From the NCBI GenBank assembly GCA_964499575.1, contig CAZCLK010000017.1, positions 1 through 35,733 on the forward strand: DNA of 35,733 bases, given 5' to 3'. The stretch is from JAAYCT01 sp964499575 (GTDB taxonomy: Bacteria; Bacillota; Clostridia; Saccharofermentanales; Saccharofermentanaceae). The first letter of the stretch is position 1. Each line of letters opens with the position of its first letter. Of this stretch, positions 16,074-24,438 are shown one piece after another. Made by a program: the position numbers and the translations under genes. Below the pieces are notes generated by a model that was not told the DNA's origin, did not search any database, and worked only from the letters and a program-made list of their open reading frames with translations.

Positions 16074-16132
16074 GCTCTTTTCCTCCGTTGAAAAAGATTT
16101 TCCGGGTGCCGTAACAACCATCTGTTCGGCGC

Positions 16133-17323
16133 TTAGTTGGTGTAGTTATCAAAATAGCCTTGGATCAGGACGATCGGTGTGCCTTTATCTCCGCTTCCGG
16201 AAGTAAGGTCGCTCAATGATCCGATCAGATCTGTAAGTCTCCTCGGCGTCGTTCCCTCCGAAGCCATCTTTCCGACCAGATCCGCGTCCTTCTTACGGAT
16301 ATAATCGGATATTGCCTCTTTGAGCGCATCACCGCTCAGGTCGCCGAACTCGTTATCCGCCAGATACTTGAGCTTGACCTCGTTCGGCTGCCCGCTCAAG
16401 CCGGACGTATATGCGGGAGACACGACGGGATCGGCAAGCTCCCAGATTTTACCGACGGGGTCTTTGAACGCTCCGTCTCCGTAAACCATAACCTCAACAT
16501 GGGCCCCGGTCCGTTCACGGATCAACGTCTGGATTCCTTCGACAACCGGTTGACAGTCTCTCGGGAAAAGTTTCACCATGTCCTCGGTCGCTTTGTTGCT
16601 TCCGAGAAGTCCGTACTGCTCGTTATAGCCGCTGCCGTCGGAGGGCCGGTTCAAGATCTCATCCAATCCGCAGACCTTCTTCGCCCCCGCGTCGAGGAGC
16701 CTCTTTCGGGTCCGTGCACGGGTATGAATGTCGCAATTTAATACATACGGGGTATAGTCGAGAATGGTCTTACAGTCATTTGCTAATATGACTTCGACCT
16801 CGCAGTCCTCTCCCCGGATCAAATCTTTGTAGTATTCGATATAATCGACGCCGGTGAATTGATGCTTTTGATACCCGAAAAGCGCCCGGAAACGTTCCTC
16901 GGACAAAATGTCGGTCCACGGATTCACGCCCTTGTCGTCCAGAAGTTCCGGGGCCAACATGTGGTTTCCGACCTCGTCGGAAGGGTAACTGAGCATCAGG
17001 ACAATCTTTCCGGCTCCGCGAGCGATGCCCTTCAGACAGATCGCAAAGCGGTTGCGACTGAGGATGGGGAAAATCACTCCGATGGTATGGCCGTCAAACT
17101 TACTTCGTATGTCACAGGCAATCTGATCCACAGTCGCATAATTGCCCTGAGCACGCGCTACAACCGCTTCGGTGACGGAGATGACATCTCTGTCATTCAG
17201 CGTAAACCCTTCGCTCTCCGCGGCGGACAGTACACTATTAACAACAATTTCGACGATGTCGTCTCCCTTGCGAATAATAGGTGCCCGAATTCCTCTTGAT
17301 ATCGTTCCGATTCGTCGTTCCAT
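16133..17323 (-). CDS. CofE-like gamma-glutamyl ligase (F420-0:L-glutamate ligase family)
   Basis: This 396-residue protein has the CofE-family N terminus (TISRGIRAPIIRKGDDIVEIV, written here only in part as RGIRAPIIRKGDD), then SVTEAVVARAQGNY and ILSRNRFA. CofE adds L-glutamate to F420-0 with GTP, but no other F420 genes are present and Clostridia rarely make F420. This family branch is common in Bacillota and its substrate is unknown. A middle region with YGLLGSNKA and a C-terminal end with VYGDGAFKDPVG are typical of the long bacterial form. GGAGG precedes the ATG, and a strong promoter lies at 17350-17377. It heads the nagB-hydrolase-methyltransferase run. Confidence 0.8.
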   Translation of the reverse strand: MERRIGTISRGIRAPIIRKGDDIVEIVVNSVLSAAESEGFTLNDRDVISVTEAVVARAQGNYATVDQIACDIRSKFDGHTIGVIFPILSRNRFAICLKGIARGAGKIVLMLSYPSDEVGNHMLAPELLDDKGVNPWTDILSEERFRALFGYQKHQFTGVDYIEYYKDLIRGEDCEVEVILANDCKTILDYTPYVLNCDIHTRARTRKRLLDAGAKKVCGLDEILNRPSDGSGYNEQYGLLGSNKATEDMVKLFPRDCQPVVEGIQTLIRERTGAHVEVMVYGDGAFKDPVGKIWELADPVVSPAYTSGLSGQPNEVKLKYLADNEFGDLSGDALKEAISDYIRKKDADLVGKMASEGTTPRRLTDLIGSLSDLTSGSGDKGTPIVLIQGYFDNYTN

Positions 17324-17349
17324 ATACTGCGCCTCCTAACAACCAAACC

Positions 17350-17377
17350 ATTATAATGCAAACACCCTCTGTTTCAA
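17350..17377 (-). promoter_or_regulatory. SigA promoter for the CofE-like/nagB operon
   Basis: On the minus strand TTGAAA and a perfect TATAAT are separated by 16 bp. Transcription would begin near 17343, about 20 nt before the start codon at 17323, leaving room only for the AGGAGG site. Sequence and position agree well. Confidence 0.75.
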
Positions 17378-17412
17378 AGGTTTTTTGCAAGTTGCCCGAA
17401 AATTTGCGGTAC

Positions 17413-18162
17413 TCAGGAAATCGGAGTTTTCTTTTCGACCCGAACAAAGCGGAGATTCGGGAATAATTGCTCCATGAAGTCGTCCGGAAACCATCGGTCC
17501 ATCCACTGATTGAGGGTGAAAGCCGGCTCGATATTTCTCTGCCGGGCTTCCCAACGACGCACTGCAAAGAAAGTCACGCCGATATTGATTGTCATATAGA
17601 TCAAAAGCACGACCGTCAGGATTCTTCCCGTCCTGCGCGGCATCTTTAAAAGAAATGCGGACAGGGTCGGATACATTACACCCAGCCAGAATAATGCAAG
17701 GAGCCCCCAGAAGAAAGCATATTTCAGGTTCGTCCTGCCTTGAATATCCATCATGTCGGAATAGTGCCAGGAAACGGAGGAAAAGACGGTCTCCTGGATC
17801 AGGGAGCAAGTGTATTCGACGAAGCACCCGATTGCCATGCCGATCAGGAAGATCACCGGAAGCGAACGCTTGCGAACGTTGTACAGGATCACCGTCATCA
17901 AGACCCCGCCGGCTCCGTACACCATATTGATCGGTGCCCATACAAAGGTCGCCCGGCTCTCGATCCGACCGGTTCGCAACAACCAGAAAACGGTCTCGAC
18001 CATGACGCCGAAGGCCCCGCTCATCAAAAAGACCCAAAACAGTTTAATCGCGCAGAGCCCCGAGGCAAAATGTCTGCCCTGCCGCTCCCGTTTTTCGACC
18101 GTCTCGATATCCAAATACCAGCGAAACGGCATTGTACCGTCCCGCTTATTCATTTCCCTCAT
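17413..18162 (-). CDS. CmpB-type (putative ABC transporter type IV) membrane protein
   Basis: This protein of about 249 residues has several membrane spans (roughly 40-60, 75-95, 103-125, 147-170 and 178-200). The conserved feel of GAFGVMVETVFWLL, WAPINMVYGAGGVL and FVEYTCSLIQE is typical of the PF06541 family of putative ABC-transporter permeases in Bacillota. No ATPase partner is adjacent, so a transport role is not established. The start is uncertain: ATG at 18162 with GGAG 7 nt upstream is preferred over GTG at 18168 or ATG at 18153. It lies downstream of tRNA-Arg. Confidence 0.72.
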   Translation of the reverse strand: MREMNKRDGTMPFRWYLDIETVEKRERQGRHFASGLCAIKLFWVFLMSGAFGVMVETVFWLLRTGRIESRATFVWAPINMVYGAGGVLMTVILYNVRKRSLPVIFLIGMAIGCFVEYTCSLIQETVFSSVSWHYSDMMDIQGRTNLKYAFFWGLLALFWLGVMYPTLSAFLLKMPRRTGRILTVVLLIYMTINIGVTFFAVRRWEARQRNIEPAFTLNQWMDRWFPDDFMEQLFPNLRFVRVEKKTPIS

Positions 18163-18276
18163 CTCCACACTCCGATTCCGGGTACTCGCGCACCCGTCCC
18201 CTTAATCGTTTCGTGCAACTGTATTATAGCCCTTTTGTCGGAAAATATCACATGAAACGATGAAAATCAGTTTATG

Positions 18277-18317
18277 AAACAGAAACGGCGCACCGGTATT
18301 TCCGGCACGCCTCTGTT
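18277..18317 (-). terminator. Hairpin terminator after tRNA-Arg
   Basis: Starting 2 nt after the tRNA CCA, the minus strand folds as AACAGA, GGCG, TG, CCGG against CCGG, TG, CGCC, TCTGTT with a 5-nt loop and a 3-nt bulge, giving about 16 bp including two G-U pairs. The T run is poor (TGTTTCAT), so termination strength is uncertain. Confidence 0.6.
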
Positions 18318-18319
18318 CA

Positions 18320-18396
18320 TGGTGTTCCCGAGCGGAGTCGAACCGCTGGCCTACCGCTTAGGAGGCGGTCGCTCTATCCTTCTGAGCTACGGAAAC
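18320..18396 (-). tRNA. tRNA-Arg (anticodon CCT), CCA encoded
   Basis: The minus strand folds into a full cloverleaf. The acceptor stem pairs GTTTCCG with CGGGAAC. The D arm starts TAGCTCAG, the anticodon stem is CCGC/GCGG around loop CTCCTAA, the T arm contains GGTTCGACTCC, the discriminator is A, and an encoded CCA follows. Anticodon CCT reads AGG arginine codons. It has its own promoter (18408-18436) and a hairpin right after the 3' end, so it is an independent transcript. Confidence 0.96.
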
Positions 18397-18407
18397 AAGT
18401 CGCGACG

Positions 18408-18436
18408 ATTATACATTATTTTGATGGGGGTAACAA
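18408..18436 (-). promoter_or_regulatory. Promoter for tRNA-Arg
   Basis: On the minus strand TTGTTA and a perfect TATAAT are 17 bp apart. The predicted start near 18401 is about 5 nt before the mature tRNA 5' end. It lies between the end of the Rnf-like operon (18502) and the tRNA. Confidence 0.72.
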
Positions 18437-18501
18437 CTGCGGGAAGACTCCGGGGCCGCCGAAAATGCCTGCGACGATCCGCTTTTCTTTTTTTAAGTAA
18501 A

Positions 18502-19641
18502 CTACACAATTCCTCCGGGCATAACGAAAAACGCCGACAATACAATCAATCCGAGCGAGATGATGATGAAAACGAACGGCAGTCCGTCAACGGACTTCGG
18601 CCGGTGCCCGAAAAGCATCTTGCGTTTGAATACGCGGACGAAGGAAACAAGTCCGGCGCAGAGGAAAAATAATACGAGAAGCGACACGGCATAACGCAGT
18701 CCGTCATATGTCAAAGAGACCGGTCCGTTTTCGAAAAGGAACGGAAGGGGACCCAGAACGACCGCCGCCTGCAGAGGGAGGATGAACGGACGCCGGATGG
18801 TCTCCGCAAACCGGCTCGTATATATCCCCCGAAAAACCATGCTCAGACCGACAAGGCCCGCTTGAGCCAGAACGGCGAACGGCGGCAACAAAAAAGCCGG
18901 CAGGGCAAAAATCTTCGATACGTAGACTGCGAGTAAAACCAAGGAACCCAGAAGCAGGGTACCGAGCAAAAGAAGAGAGGCGATTCGAAACTGTTCCTTT
19001 TCGATCACTGCGTCCAAATACGGGACCCCTGCCTTCCGGTCGCTATATCCGGTAAATGATCGGCCCTCGCCCCCGTGCCGCCGCAGTATCAGCCTCGTCC
19101 CGATCATGAGCGCCGCCAGGATCAGTGCGGCGGACGAGTCATGCGCCAAGTACGGTGTCTTTCCGAAAAAACCGACAGCAATCTTCTCCCCCCCCATCGT
19201 CCCCAAGGCGCCCAACTCGCGAACAGAAGCGAAGGAAAGGATTGTGACCGAAAACAAAAGCGCAAGGATGATTGTGCGACCGGACGAGGTGTTCCGGTGT
19301 ATCTTGATCCGGTCCGCGATCATCGGTACAAACAAAAACGCGTATAGAATTTCGCCGACAACCGCCATCCCGGTGTTGTGTCCGGACGGGAAAAGCATGC
19401 CGGATCCGATGAAAACAAAAAGCGATACGACCGTCGCGACCCCCTCGCATAAGAGAAGCCGCAAAATGGTAATTCCCTCATTGCCTGTTTTTCGAAAAAC
19501 CCGGCATAACAGTAATATCAGAGCGGCGACCACAGCGGTTTCGGCCGCTTCGCGCACAGTGGCCGAACGAAAAACAATCACCGTCCCCAATGCAAGAAAC
19601 GTTGTGAAGGATGTTGCTTCATTCGATTCCCGGTCACTCAT
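18502..19641 (-). CDS. RnfE-RnfA-like fused membrane protein, divergent
   Basis: This 379-residue protein has about 11-12 membrane spans in two halves. The first half (1-195) resembles RnfE: a span followed by LCRVFRK, then FVPMIADRI where RnfE has a conserved Asn-Cys, ending in ASVREL. The second half (about 210-379) resembles RnfA: FILPLQAAVVLG where RnfA has LPLITTNCAVLG, then GLVSFVRVF and GLPFVFIIISLGL matching the RnfA C terminus. The four cysteines that hold the intramembrane 2Fe-2S centre in Rnf/Nqr are not at the expected places. It is the last gene of the cluster, 3 nt after the RnfG-like gene, with GGGGAG upstream. The assignment rests on position and weak similarity. Confidence 0.55.
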   Translation of the reverse strand: MSDRESNEATSFTTFLALGTVIVFRSATVREAAETAVVAALILLLCRVFRKTGNEGITILRLLLCEGVATVVSLFVFIGSGMLFPSGHNTGMAVVGEILYAFLFVPMIADRIKIHRNTSSGRTIILALLFSVTILSFASVRELGALGTMGGEKIAVGFFGKTPYLAHDSSAALILAALMIGTRLILRRHGGEGRSFTGYSDRKAGVPYLDAVIEKEQFRIASLLLLGTLLLGSLVLLAVYVSKIFALPAFLLPPFAVLAQAGLVGLSMVFRGIYTSRFAETIRRPFILPLQAAVVLGPLPFLFENGPVSLTYDGLRYAVSLLVLFFLCAGLVSFVRVFKRKMLFGHRPKSVDGLPFVFIIISLGLIVLSAFFVMPGGIV

Positions 19642-19644
19642 GAA

Positions 19645-20913
19645 TCATTCTCCCCATTGCAAGTATTCACGTAAAAATAAATACGCTTTATTTACAGAGC
19701 GCGTCGTAAGAAGAGACAACGCCGGATTCTCCGGAATCCCTTCGATTCGGGTGCGTATTTCGGATAACGGCAGTCCGTCGATGTTGTCGGATAAGACCGG
19801 GCTGTCTCCGGGATTAACGATCCCATCCTCATTCCCGATCACCGTATTCGGCGGAGTCGGCGTGGGATTCTCGACGGACACGGTGATCGAGCTCTCCGGG
19901 ATCGTCCCATCGCTTTGCGTATTGCCCGGACTCGCTATTGTCTCATTCGACGGAGCCGCCGGGGTCGTCTGCGCTGCGGGAGTGGTTTTCGTTTTGCTCT
20001 CTTCTGTTGCTTCCGGATCCTCCGTAGGAACCGGTGTCGCGGTCGGCTTGGGTATGTTATTCTTCGAATTTTCAATACAACGTGTGACCAATTCATAGAA
20101 GGCATGAAGATCCATATGCACACCCTCTACGATTTCGGTTGTTCCGTCCGACTTGATGGCCAATTTCTCGGGGTCTTGTACTTCCAAAAACTTGTTTTGG
20201 ATATCATAGGCCTGCTGAGCCCACATCGGTTGGCCTTCTCCGAGCGAAAAAACTCCGGATACCGAAGCGGCCATTCGGTTCGGCTCCGCCTCATCCTCGT
20301 GTCTTGCGTCCCAAAGAACCGAGACGATCCGACCCGCGGAAACTTTTATTTCAACGAAATCCTGATATGAGGACGCATCGAAATCCTCCGCCTCTGCGTA
20401 GAAGATACCGTCATGAAGTCCGGGGATCGGGGGATAATCATTCTGTGTCAACACTTCGACGGTCAATTGGGCGTCGAGCGCCACGGGGATTCGCACGCCT
20501 TCCAGACGTCCGCACATGTCCAACGCCGCGGGATCGGCGGAAATATCGCCGTTTTCGTCCAAAACGCGGATAATCATGATTTTCTCGCCATCCGGAGTGA
20601 AGCTCATTCGTGTATCGATCCGTCCGATCTCATCTTCGAGCGTGATATCCGCGATATATCCGAGAACCTTTCCGTCTGTGTCTTGTGCCAGATAGAATGC
20701 ACGCACGGACGGGTGATTTGCGCTGATGTCGCTTTGGATCAACGTATATTTGTCTGCGGGAAGGAAAAAACTCAGTTTATCGCTCATGATCTCCTGATCG
20801 GTCCGAAAAGCCCGGTCGCGAAGGATCTGTCCGACCGAAACGATGAACAGGACCGAGACCGTTATCATGATTCCCGCTCGTATGAGTACCGTGCGAATAT
20901 CCGCCCGAGTCAT
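19645..20913 (-). CDS. RnfG-like protein with degenerate FMN-binding domains and Thr/Pro-rich linker
   Basis: This 422-residue protein has one N-terminal membrane span (about 12-30) and a large outside region. Residues about 55-150 (DGKVLGYIADI) look like an RnfG-type FMN-binding domain. Residues about 165-285 look like a second FMN_bind domain of the immunogen/lipoprotein type (HDGIFYAEAEDFDASSYQDF, then AGRIVSVLWDA). Where such domains carry the SGAT flavin-attachment site there is EGVHM (about 262-266), so covalent FMN is unlikely. A Thr/Pro/Glu-rich linker (about 290-365) leads to a short C-terminal helical end. The start overlaps the rnfD stop as ATGA. RnfG identity comes from order and topology; the FMN_bind resemblance is moderate. 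Confidence 0.62.
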   Translation of the reverse strand: MTRADIRTVLIRAGIMITVSVLFIVSVGQILRDRAFRTDQEIMSDKLSFFLPADKYTLIQSDISANHPSVRAFYLAQDTDGKVLGYIADITLEDEIGRIDTRMSFTPDGEKIMIIRVLDENGDISADPAALDMCGRLEGVRIPVALDAQLTVEVLTQNDYPPIPGLHDGIFYAEAEDFDASSYQDFVEIKVSAGRIVSVLWDARHEDEAEPNRMAASVSGVFSLGEGQPMWAQQAYDIQNKFLEVQDPEKLAIKSDGTTEIVEGVHMDLHAFYELVTRCIENSKNNIPKPTATPVPTEDPEATEESKTKTTPAAQTTPAAPSNETIASPGNTQSDGTIPESSITVSVENPTPTPPNTVIGNEDGIVNPGDSPVLSDNIDGLPLSEIRTRIEGIPENPALSLLTTRSVNKAYLFLREYLQWGE

Positions 20914-21935
20914 ACGATCACCTCCGCATTCGGCGCTGTGTCGTCGAGCGTGTTTCCGATGGCATCCGATACGGTATCCGATGCGGTTTTTCGGGAATAC
21001 CAGGGCGGAGAACCAAAAATTCTCGGTCGTATATAAAACTCAAGAATCGGCGTCACCGCGTTCATCAGCAAAACCGAAAAAACAATCGCGAGGGTCTTTT
21101 GACCGGACGCGAGCAGAATCAATGTCCAAATGCCCGTCCCGATGCCAAATGCGATACGTCCGGAACCTGAGGTCGGTACGGTCGAAAAATCGCCGAGCGC
21201 GAACGCAGCGCAGAACACCGCACCCGAGGTCATGAGCAGCCGGAACATCCCGGTTACCGAAGCCCCGTCGAAAAAAAAGATCCAGTAACCGGCAATCAGT
21301 GTAATCAAATATGCAAAAGGCGCATGAAGTTTCAAAATTCCCCGGAACATGAGGTACAAACCGCCCGCGGCGGCGAACACGGCACCTGTAGTCCCCATCG
21401 CGCCCGGAAAAAGACCGGACAGGACGGTCAGCAGGTCCGAATCCCCGATCGCGGCGGATACGGCATCATGAGGTCCCGTCAGAAGCGTCATAAGGTTCCC
21501 GTGACCTTCGAGAGGATGTATCAGCGTACCGGTTGTTTCGGTAAAAGCAACAGCCAGAAACGCCCGTCCGGCCAGTGCGGGGTTAAAAAGATTACTTCCG
21601 ACACCGCCGAAAAATTGCTTGACAACCACCGAGGAGAAAAGAACACCGGCCGCAACCGCCCACAGAGAGACGGTCGGAGGTAACAGCAAAACAAGGATTA
21701 ACCCGCTGATCAGTCCGCTTAAATCCAGATAGACTTGATCCCGCCGGACAAATCGCGAAAAAACGTAGTCCGCCAGCAGATGAAGGAACGCACCCCACAG
21801 CAGAAGGATCGCGGCGCGCACTCCGTATGCGTAAATCGCGGCGACACAACAAGGCAGGAGGGCGATCACGACATCCGCATAGATTTGCGGCGCATTTTGT
21901 TTTCTGCGGATGTGCGGTGCGCTCATGTCCGTCAT
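20910..21935 (-). CDS. rnfD: RnfD-like membrane subunit, flavin threonine missing
   Basis: This 341-residue membrane protein follows RnfD/NqrB closely: a Leu-rich stretch with SGLISGLILVLLLPP, FGGVGSNLFNPALAGRAFL, GAMGTTGAVFAAAGGLYL, and ALGDFSTVPTSGSGR near the C terminus. RnfD normally binds FMN covalently to Thr in a DAVSGAT-type motif; here the motif reads DAVSAAI at residues 157-163, so the Thr is Ile163. In Rnf complexes this subunit belongs to the ion-translocating membrane core. The ATG is 1 nt after the rnfC TGA, and the end overlaps the next gene by 4 bp. The hydrophilic tail (about 310-341) is longer than usual. The family is secure, but the redox role is doubtful. Confidence 0.88.
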   Translation of the reverse strand: MTDMSAPHIRRKQNAPQIYADVVIALLPCCVAAIYAYGVRAAILLLWGAFLHLLADYVFSRFVRRDQVYLDLSGLISGLILVLLLPPTVSLWAVAAGVLFSSVVVKQFFGGVGSNLFNPALAGRAFLAVAFTETTGTLIHPLEGHGNLMTLLTGPHDAVSAAIGDSDLLTVLSGLFPGAMGTTGAVFAAAGGLYLMFRGILKLHAPFAYLITLIAGYWIFFFDGASVTGMFRLLMTSGAVFCAAFALGDFSTVPTSGSGRIAFGIGTGIWTLILLASGQKTLAIVFSVLLMNAVTPILEFYIRPRIFGSPPWYSRKTASDTVSDAIGNTLDDTAPNAEVIV

Positions 21936-21936
21936 A

Positions 21937-23271
21937 TCAGAATTCCCTCCTTAAGCGCTCGGCGGTTTTGCCGATCCGATCGGACAGGTCGATTCCTGCA
22001 GGACACACATAAGAGCAGGCGCCGCACGAAATACAGTTCCGGATGTTTTCGTGATCCAGAGCTTCGCTATTGCCGTCGCGAAGTAACCTTTCGCACAGAT
22101 ACGGTAAAAGCCCCGCCGGGCAAGCGTCCACACAGGCCCCGCAATGGATGCATGCGGTTTTCGGCGGTTCAAAACTGCGGATCATCATGATTCCTGTCGT
22201 CGTCTTCGTGATGGGCACATCCGGGTTTTTCAGCGCGATTCCGGTGATCGCCCCGCCCATAACAATCCGTCTCGCCGACGCGGCCCCGGGTACGCGATCC
22301 AAAACCTCGCTCACGCGGGTTCCGATCGGCACCAAAACATTATGGCCGACTGCCGTGTCGCTTGAGACGGAGATCATACGCGCGGTTAACGGCTGATTCC
22401 GTTCGACCATATCCCATACCGCCGCACAGGTGGATGTGTCGAATATTACAACACCGGCGGCCTCTTCACAGGACTTGCCGACCGGAAGCTCGACATCGTA
22501 CAACGCCTTAATGAGAAGTCTGTCAAAATGTTGAGGAAACCTTGAGCGGAAAAGCCGGATTCTCAAATCACGGTCCGGGTATTCTTCCCGATACTTAGAT
22601 ATACCGGTCTGCAAAGCGGAAAGTTCAGCCTCCCATTTGTCCAAAAGACAGAACACGACTCGTTTGACACGGCATAATCCCGACAAGACAAAAGCGCCCC
22701 GGATGACCCGCTCGGTTTGTTCCCGAAGGAGATGGACATCACATGTCATATAGGGCTCGCTCTGACACGCATTAACCAGAAGGGTCTCCACTCCGATCTG
22801 TTCCGCGTTTCTGCATTTATAAGCGGTCGGAATGCCGTCCCGTCCCATCCCGACGACACCGGAATAATCCATAAGTTTCCAAAGATCATCCCGGCTCAAG
22901 CGATCCGGGAAGGATCTTTTTCGGACGGACGGATGTAATTCGCGCTTCAAATCATTCCGGATGATGACCGCGTTACAGGTCGTTTCATCGGCCAAGCGAA
23001 CGGATTCAATGCCGGTTACCGTTCCGGAGATGCCTGAGTGGACCGGCGCGCACCGGGCCGATGACGGCTTTCCTACGATGGATCCGATCGTGACATGGTC
23101 ACCCTCACAAACCGTCGGGATCGCGGGTGTCCCGTCATGCTGGAGCATCGGAAGAACGATTTCCCGGGGCGTGAATATTTCGAGGACCGGCTCTCTCGGA
23201 AAATCTCTGTTTCCGGTGAATGCCAGTCCGTCAAGCGGCAACCATCCCTTTTTGAATGAAAGTTTTTTCAT
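21937..23271 (-). CDS. rnfC: RnfC-like subunit with two 4Fe-4S motifs
   Basis: This is 444 residues from the ATG at 23271 (GAGGG 5 nt upstream); a longer in-frame form would run into rpoD. Two ferredoxin-type clusters are intact: CIHCGACVDACPAG (about 374) and CISCGACSYVCPAG (about 413). The NADH/FMN-binding loop usual for RnfC (GMGGAGFPT) reads GMGRDGIPT (about 139-147), and the ECEPY motif reads QSEPY, so flavin or NADH binding may be altered. RnfC is normally the peripheral electron entry or exit subunit of Rnf. The ribosome site is just outside the rpoD stop (gap 22 nt), suggesting co-transcription with rpoD. Confidence 0.88.
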   Translation of the reverse strand: MKKLSFKKGWLPLDGLAFTGNRDFPREPVLEIFTPREIVLPMLQHDGTPAIPTVCEGDHVTIGSIVGKPSSARCAPVHSGISGTVTGIESVRLADETTCNAVIIRNDLKRELHPSVRKRSFPDRLSRDDLWKLMDYSGVVGMGRDGIPTAYKCRNAEQIGVETLLVNACQSEPYMTCDVHLLREQTERVIRGAFVLSGLCRVKRVVFCLLDKWEAELSALQTGISKYREEYPDRDLRIRLFRSRFPQHFDRLLIKALYDVELPVGKSCEEAAGVVIFDTSTCAAVWDMVERNQPLTARMISVSSDTAVGHNVLVPIGTRVSEVLDRVPGAASARRIVMGGAITGIALKNPDVPITKTTTGIMMIRSFEPPKTACIHCGACVDACPAGLLPYLCERLLRDGNSEALDHENIRNCISCGACSYVCPAGIDLSDRIGKTAERLRREF

Positions 23272-23293
23272 CCGATCCCTCGGAGGCGGGATA

Positions 23294-24361
23294 TCAATCG
23301 ATATAATCTTTGAGTTTCTTACTGCGGCTCGGGTGCCGAAGTTTGCGAAGGGCTTTCGCCTCGATCTGGCGAATCCGTTCACGCGTTACGTTGAACTCAC
23401 GGCCCACCTCTTCGAGCGTACGCTGTCTTCCGTCGTCCAATCCGAAACGCAGGCGCAACACCTTTTCTTCTCTGGGTGTCAGGCCGCTCATCGCTTCCAG
23501 TAACTGCTCCTTGAGTAAAGTATACGCAACCTGATCCGCCGGAGACAATGCATCCTCGTCCGGGATAAAGTCACCCAAGTGGCTGTCTTCTTCCTCACCG
23601 ATCGGCTTTTCGAGGGAGACCGGTTCCTGGGAGATCTTCTGGATCTCACGGACCTTTTCGACCGGAAGACCCATCTCCTCGGCGATTTCCTCGACTTCCG
23701 GCTCGCGGCCGAGCTCTTGGATCAGGGAGCGCTGGACCCGTACCAACCGGTTGATTGTCTCAACCATATGCACAGGGATACGGATGGTTCTGGCCTGATC
23801 CGCAATCGCTCTTGTGATTGCCTGACGGATCCACCAGGTCGCATACGTGCTGAACTTGAACCCTTTGGAATGATCAAACTTATCGACGGCTTTGATGAGA
23901 CCCAGGTTGCCCTCCTGGATCAGATCCAGAAACTGCATACCCCTGCCGAGATATCTTTTTGCGATGGAAACGACCAGCCGCAGATTGGCTTCAATCAACA
24001 TATCCTTGGCTTCCTGGTCGCCTTCGAGCATCCTCTTTGCGAGATCCTGTTCCTGTTCGGCGATCAGAAGCGGCACCTTACCGATCTCCTTGAGATACAT
24101 CCGGACCGGATCGTCCATTCCGATCCCTTCGCCGACTCCGTCCGTGAGATCGAGCTCGGTCAAATTTTCTTCCTCGACGTTTGTCTCCGGAATAATTTCG
24201 ACGCCCTTAGCCTCAAGAGTGTCAAAAATTTTCTCGGCGATATCGGGATCCACGTCATTTTTTTCGATGATCGCCATCATATCTTTATAGCTGATACTGT
24301 TGTTGTTCGCTGTCGCTCTTTTTTCGATTTCCTGAAGAATGGAACGAAAGTCGTTAGCCAT
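23294..24361 (-). CDS. rpoD: RNA polymerase primary sigma factor (SigA)
   Basis: This 355-residue protein is the short Gram-positive form. It has an N-terminal region 1.1-like segment, region 1.2 (DDPVRMYLKEIGKVPLL), region 2 with GNLGLIKAVDKFD and STYATWWIRQAI, region 3, and region 4.2 with TLEEVGREFNVTRERIRQIE. It recognises -10/-35 promoters such as those listed here. GGAGGGG lies 4 nt before the ATG. In many Bacillota dnaG precedes rpoD; here a zinc-ribbon membrane protein does, and rnfC follows. Confidence 0.98.
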   Translation of the reverse strand: MANDFRSILQEIEKRATANNNSISYKDMMAIIEKNDVDPDIAEKIFDTLEAKGVEIIPETNVEEENLTELDLTDGVGEGIGMDDPVRMYLKEIGKVPLLIAEQEQDLAKRMLEGDQEAKDMLIEANLRLVVSIAKRYLGRGMQFLDLIQEGNLGLIKAVDKFDHSKGFKFSTYATWWIRQAITRAIADQARTIRIPVHMVETINRLVRVQRSLIQELGREPEVEEIAEEMGLPVEKVREIQKISQEPVSLEKPIGEEEDSHLGDFIPDEDALSPADQVAYTLLKEQLLEAMSGLTPREEKVLRLRFGLDDGRQRTLEEVGREFNVTRERIRQIEAKALRKLRHPSRSKKLKDYID

Positions 24362-24438
24362 TAAGCCCCTCCTGCAAATGCTCCTTGAAAAACAATCCGG
24401 TGACGACGGTACGGCGCCGATGAAGCGACCGCCCGGTA

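Noticed and set aside
18437..18501. A terminator after the Rnf-like operon
   Set aside because: No stable stem followed by a T run was found in the 65 bp before the tRNA promoter.
23272..23382. Upstream extension of RnfC to 23382
   Set aside because: It would enter the rpoD coding region and lacks a ribosome site; the ATG at 23271 has GAGGG at proper spacing.
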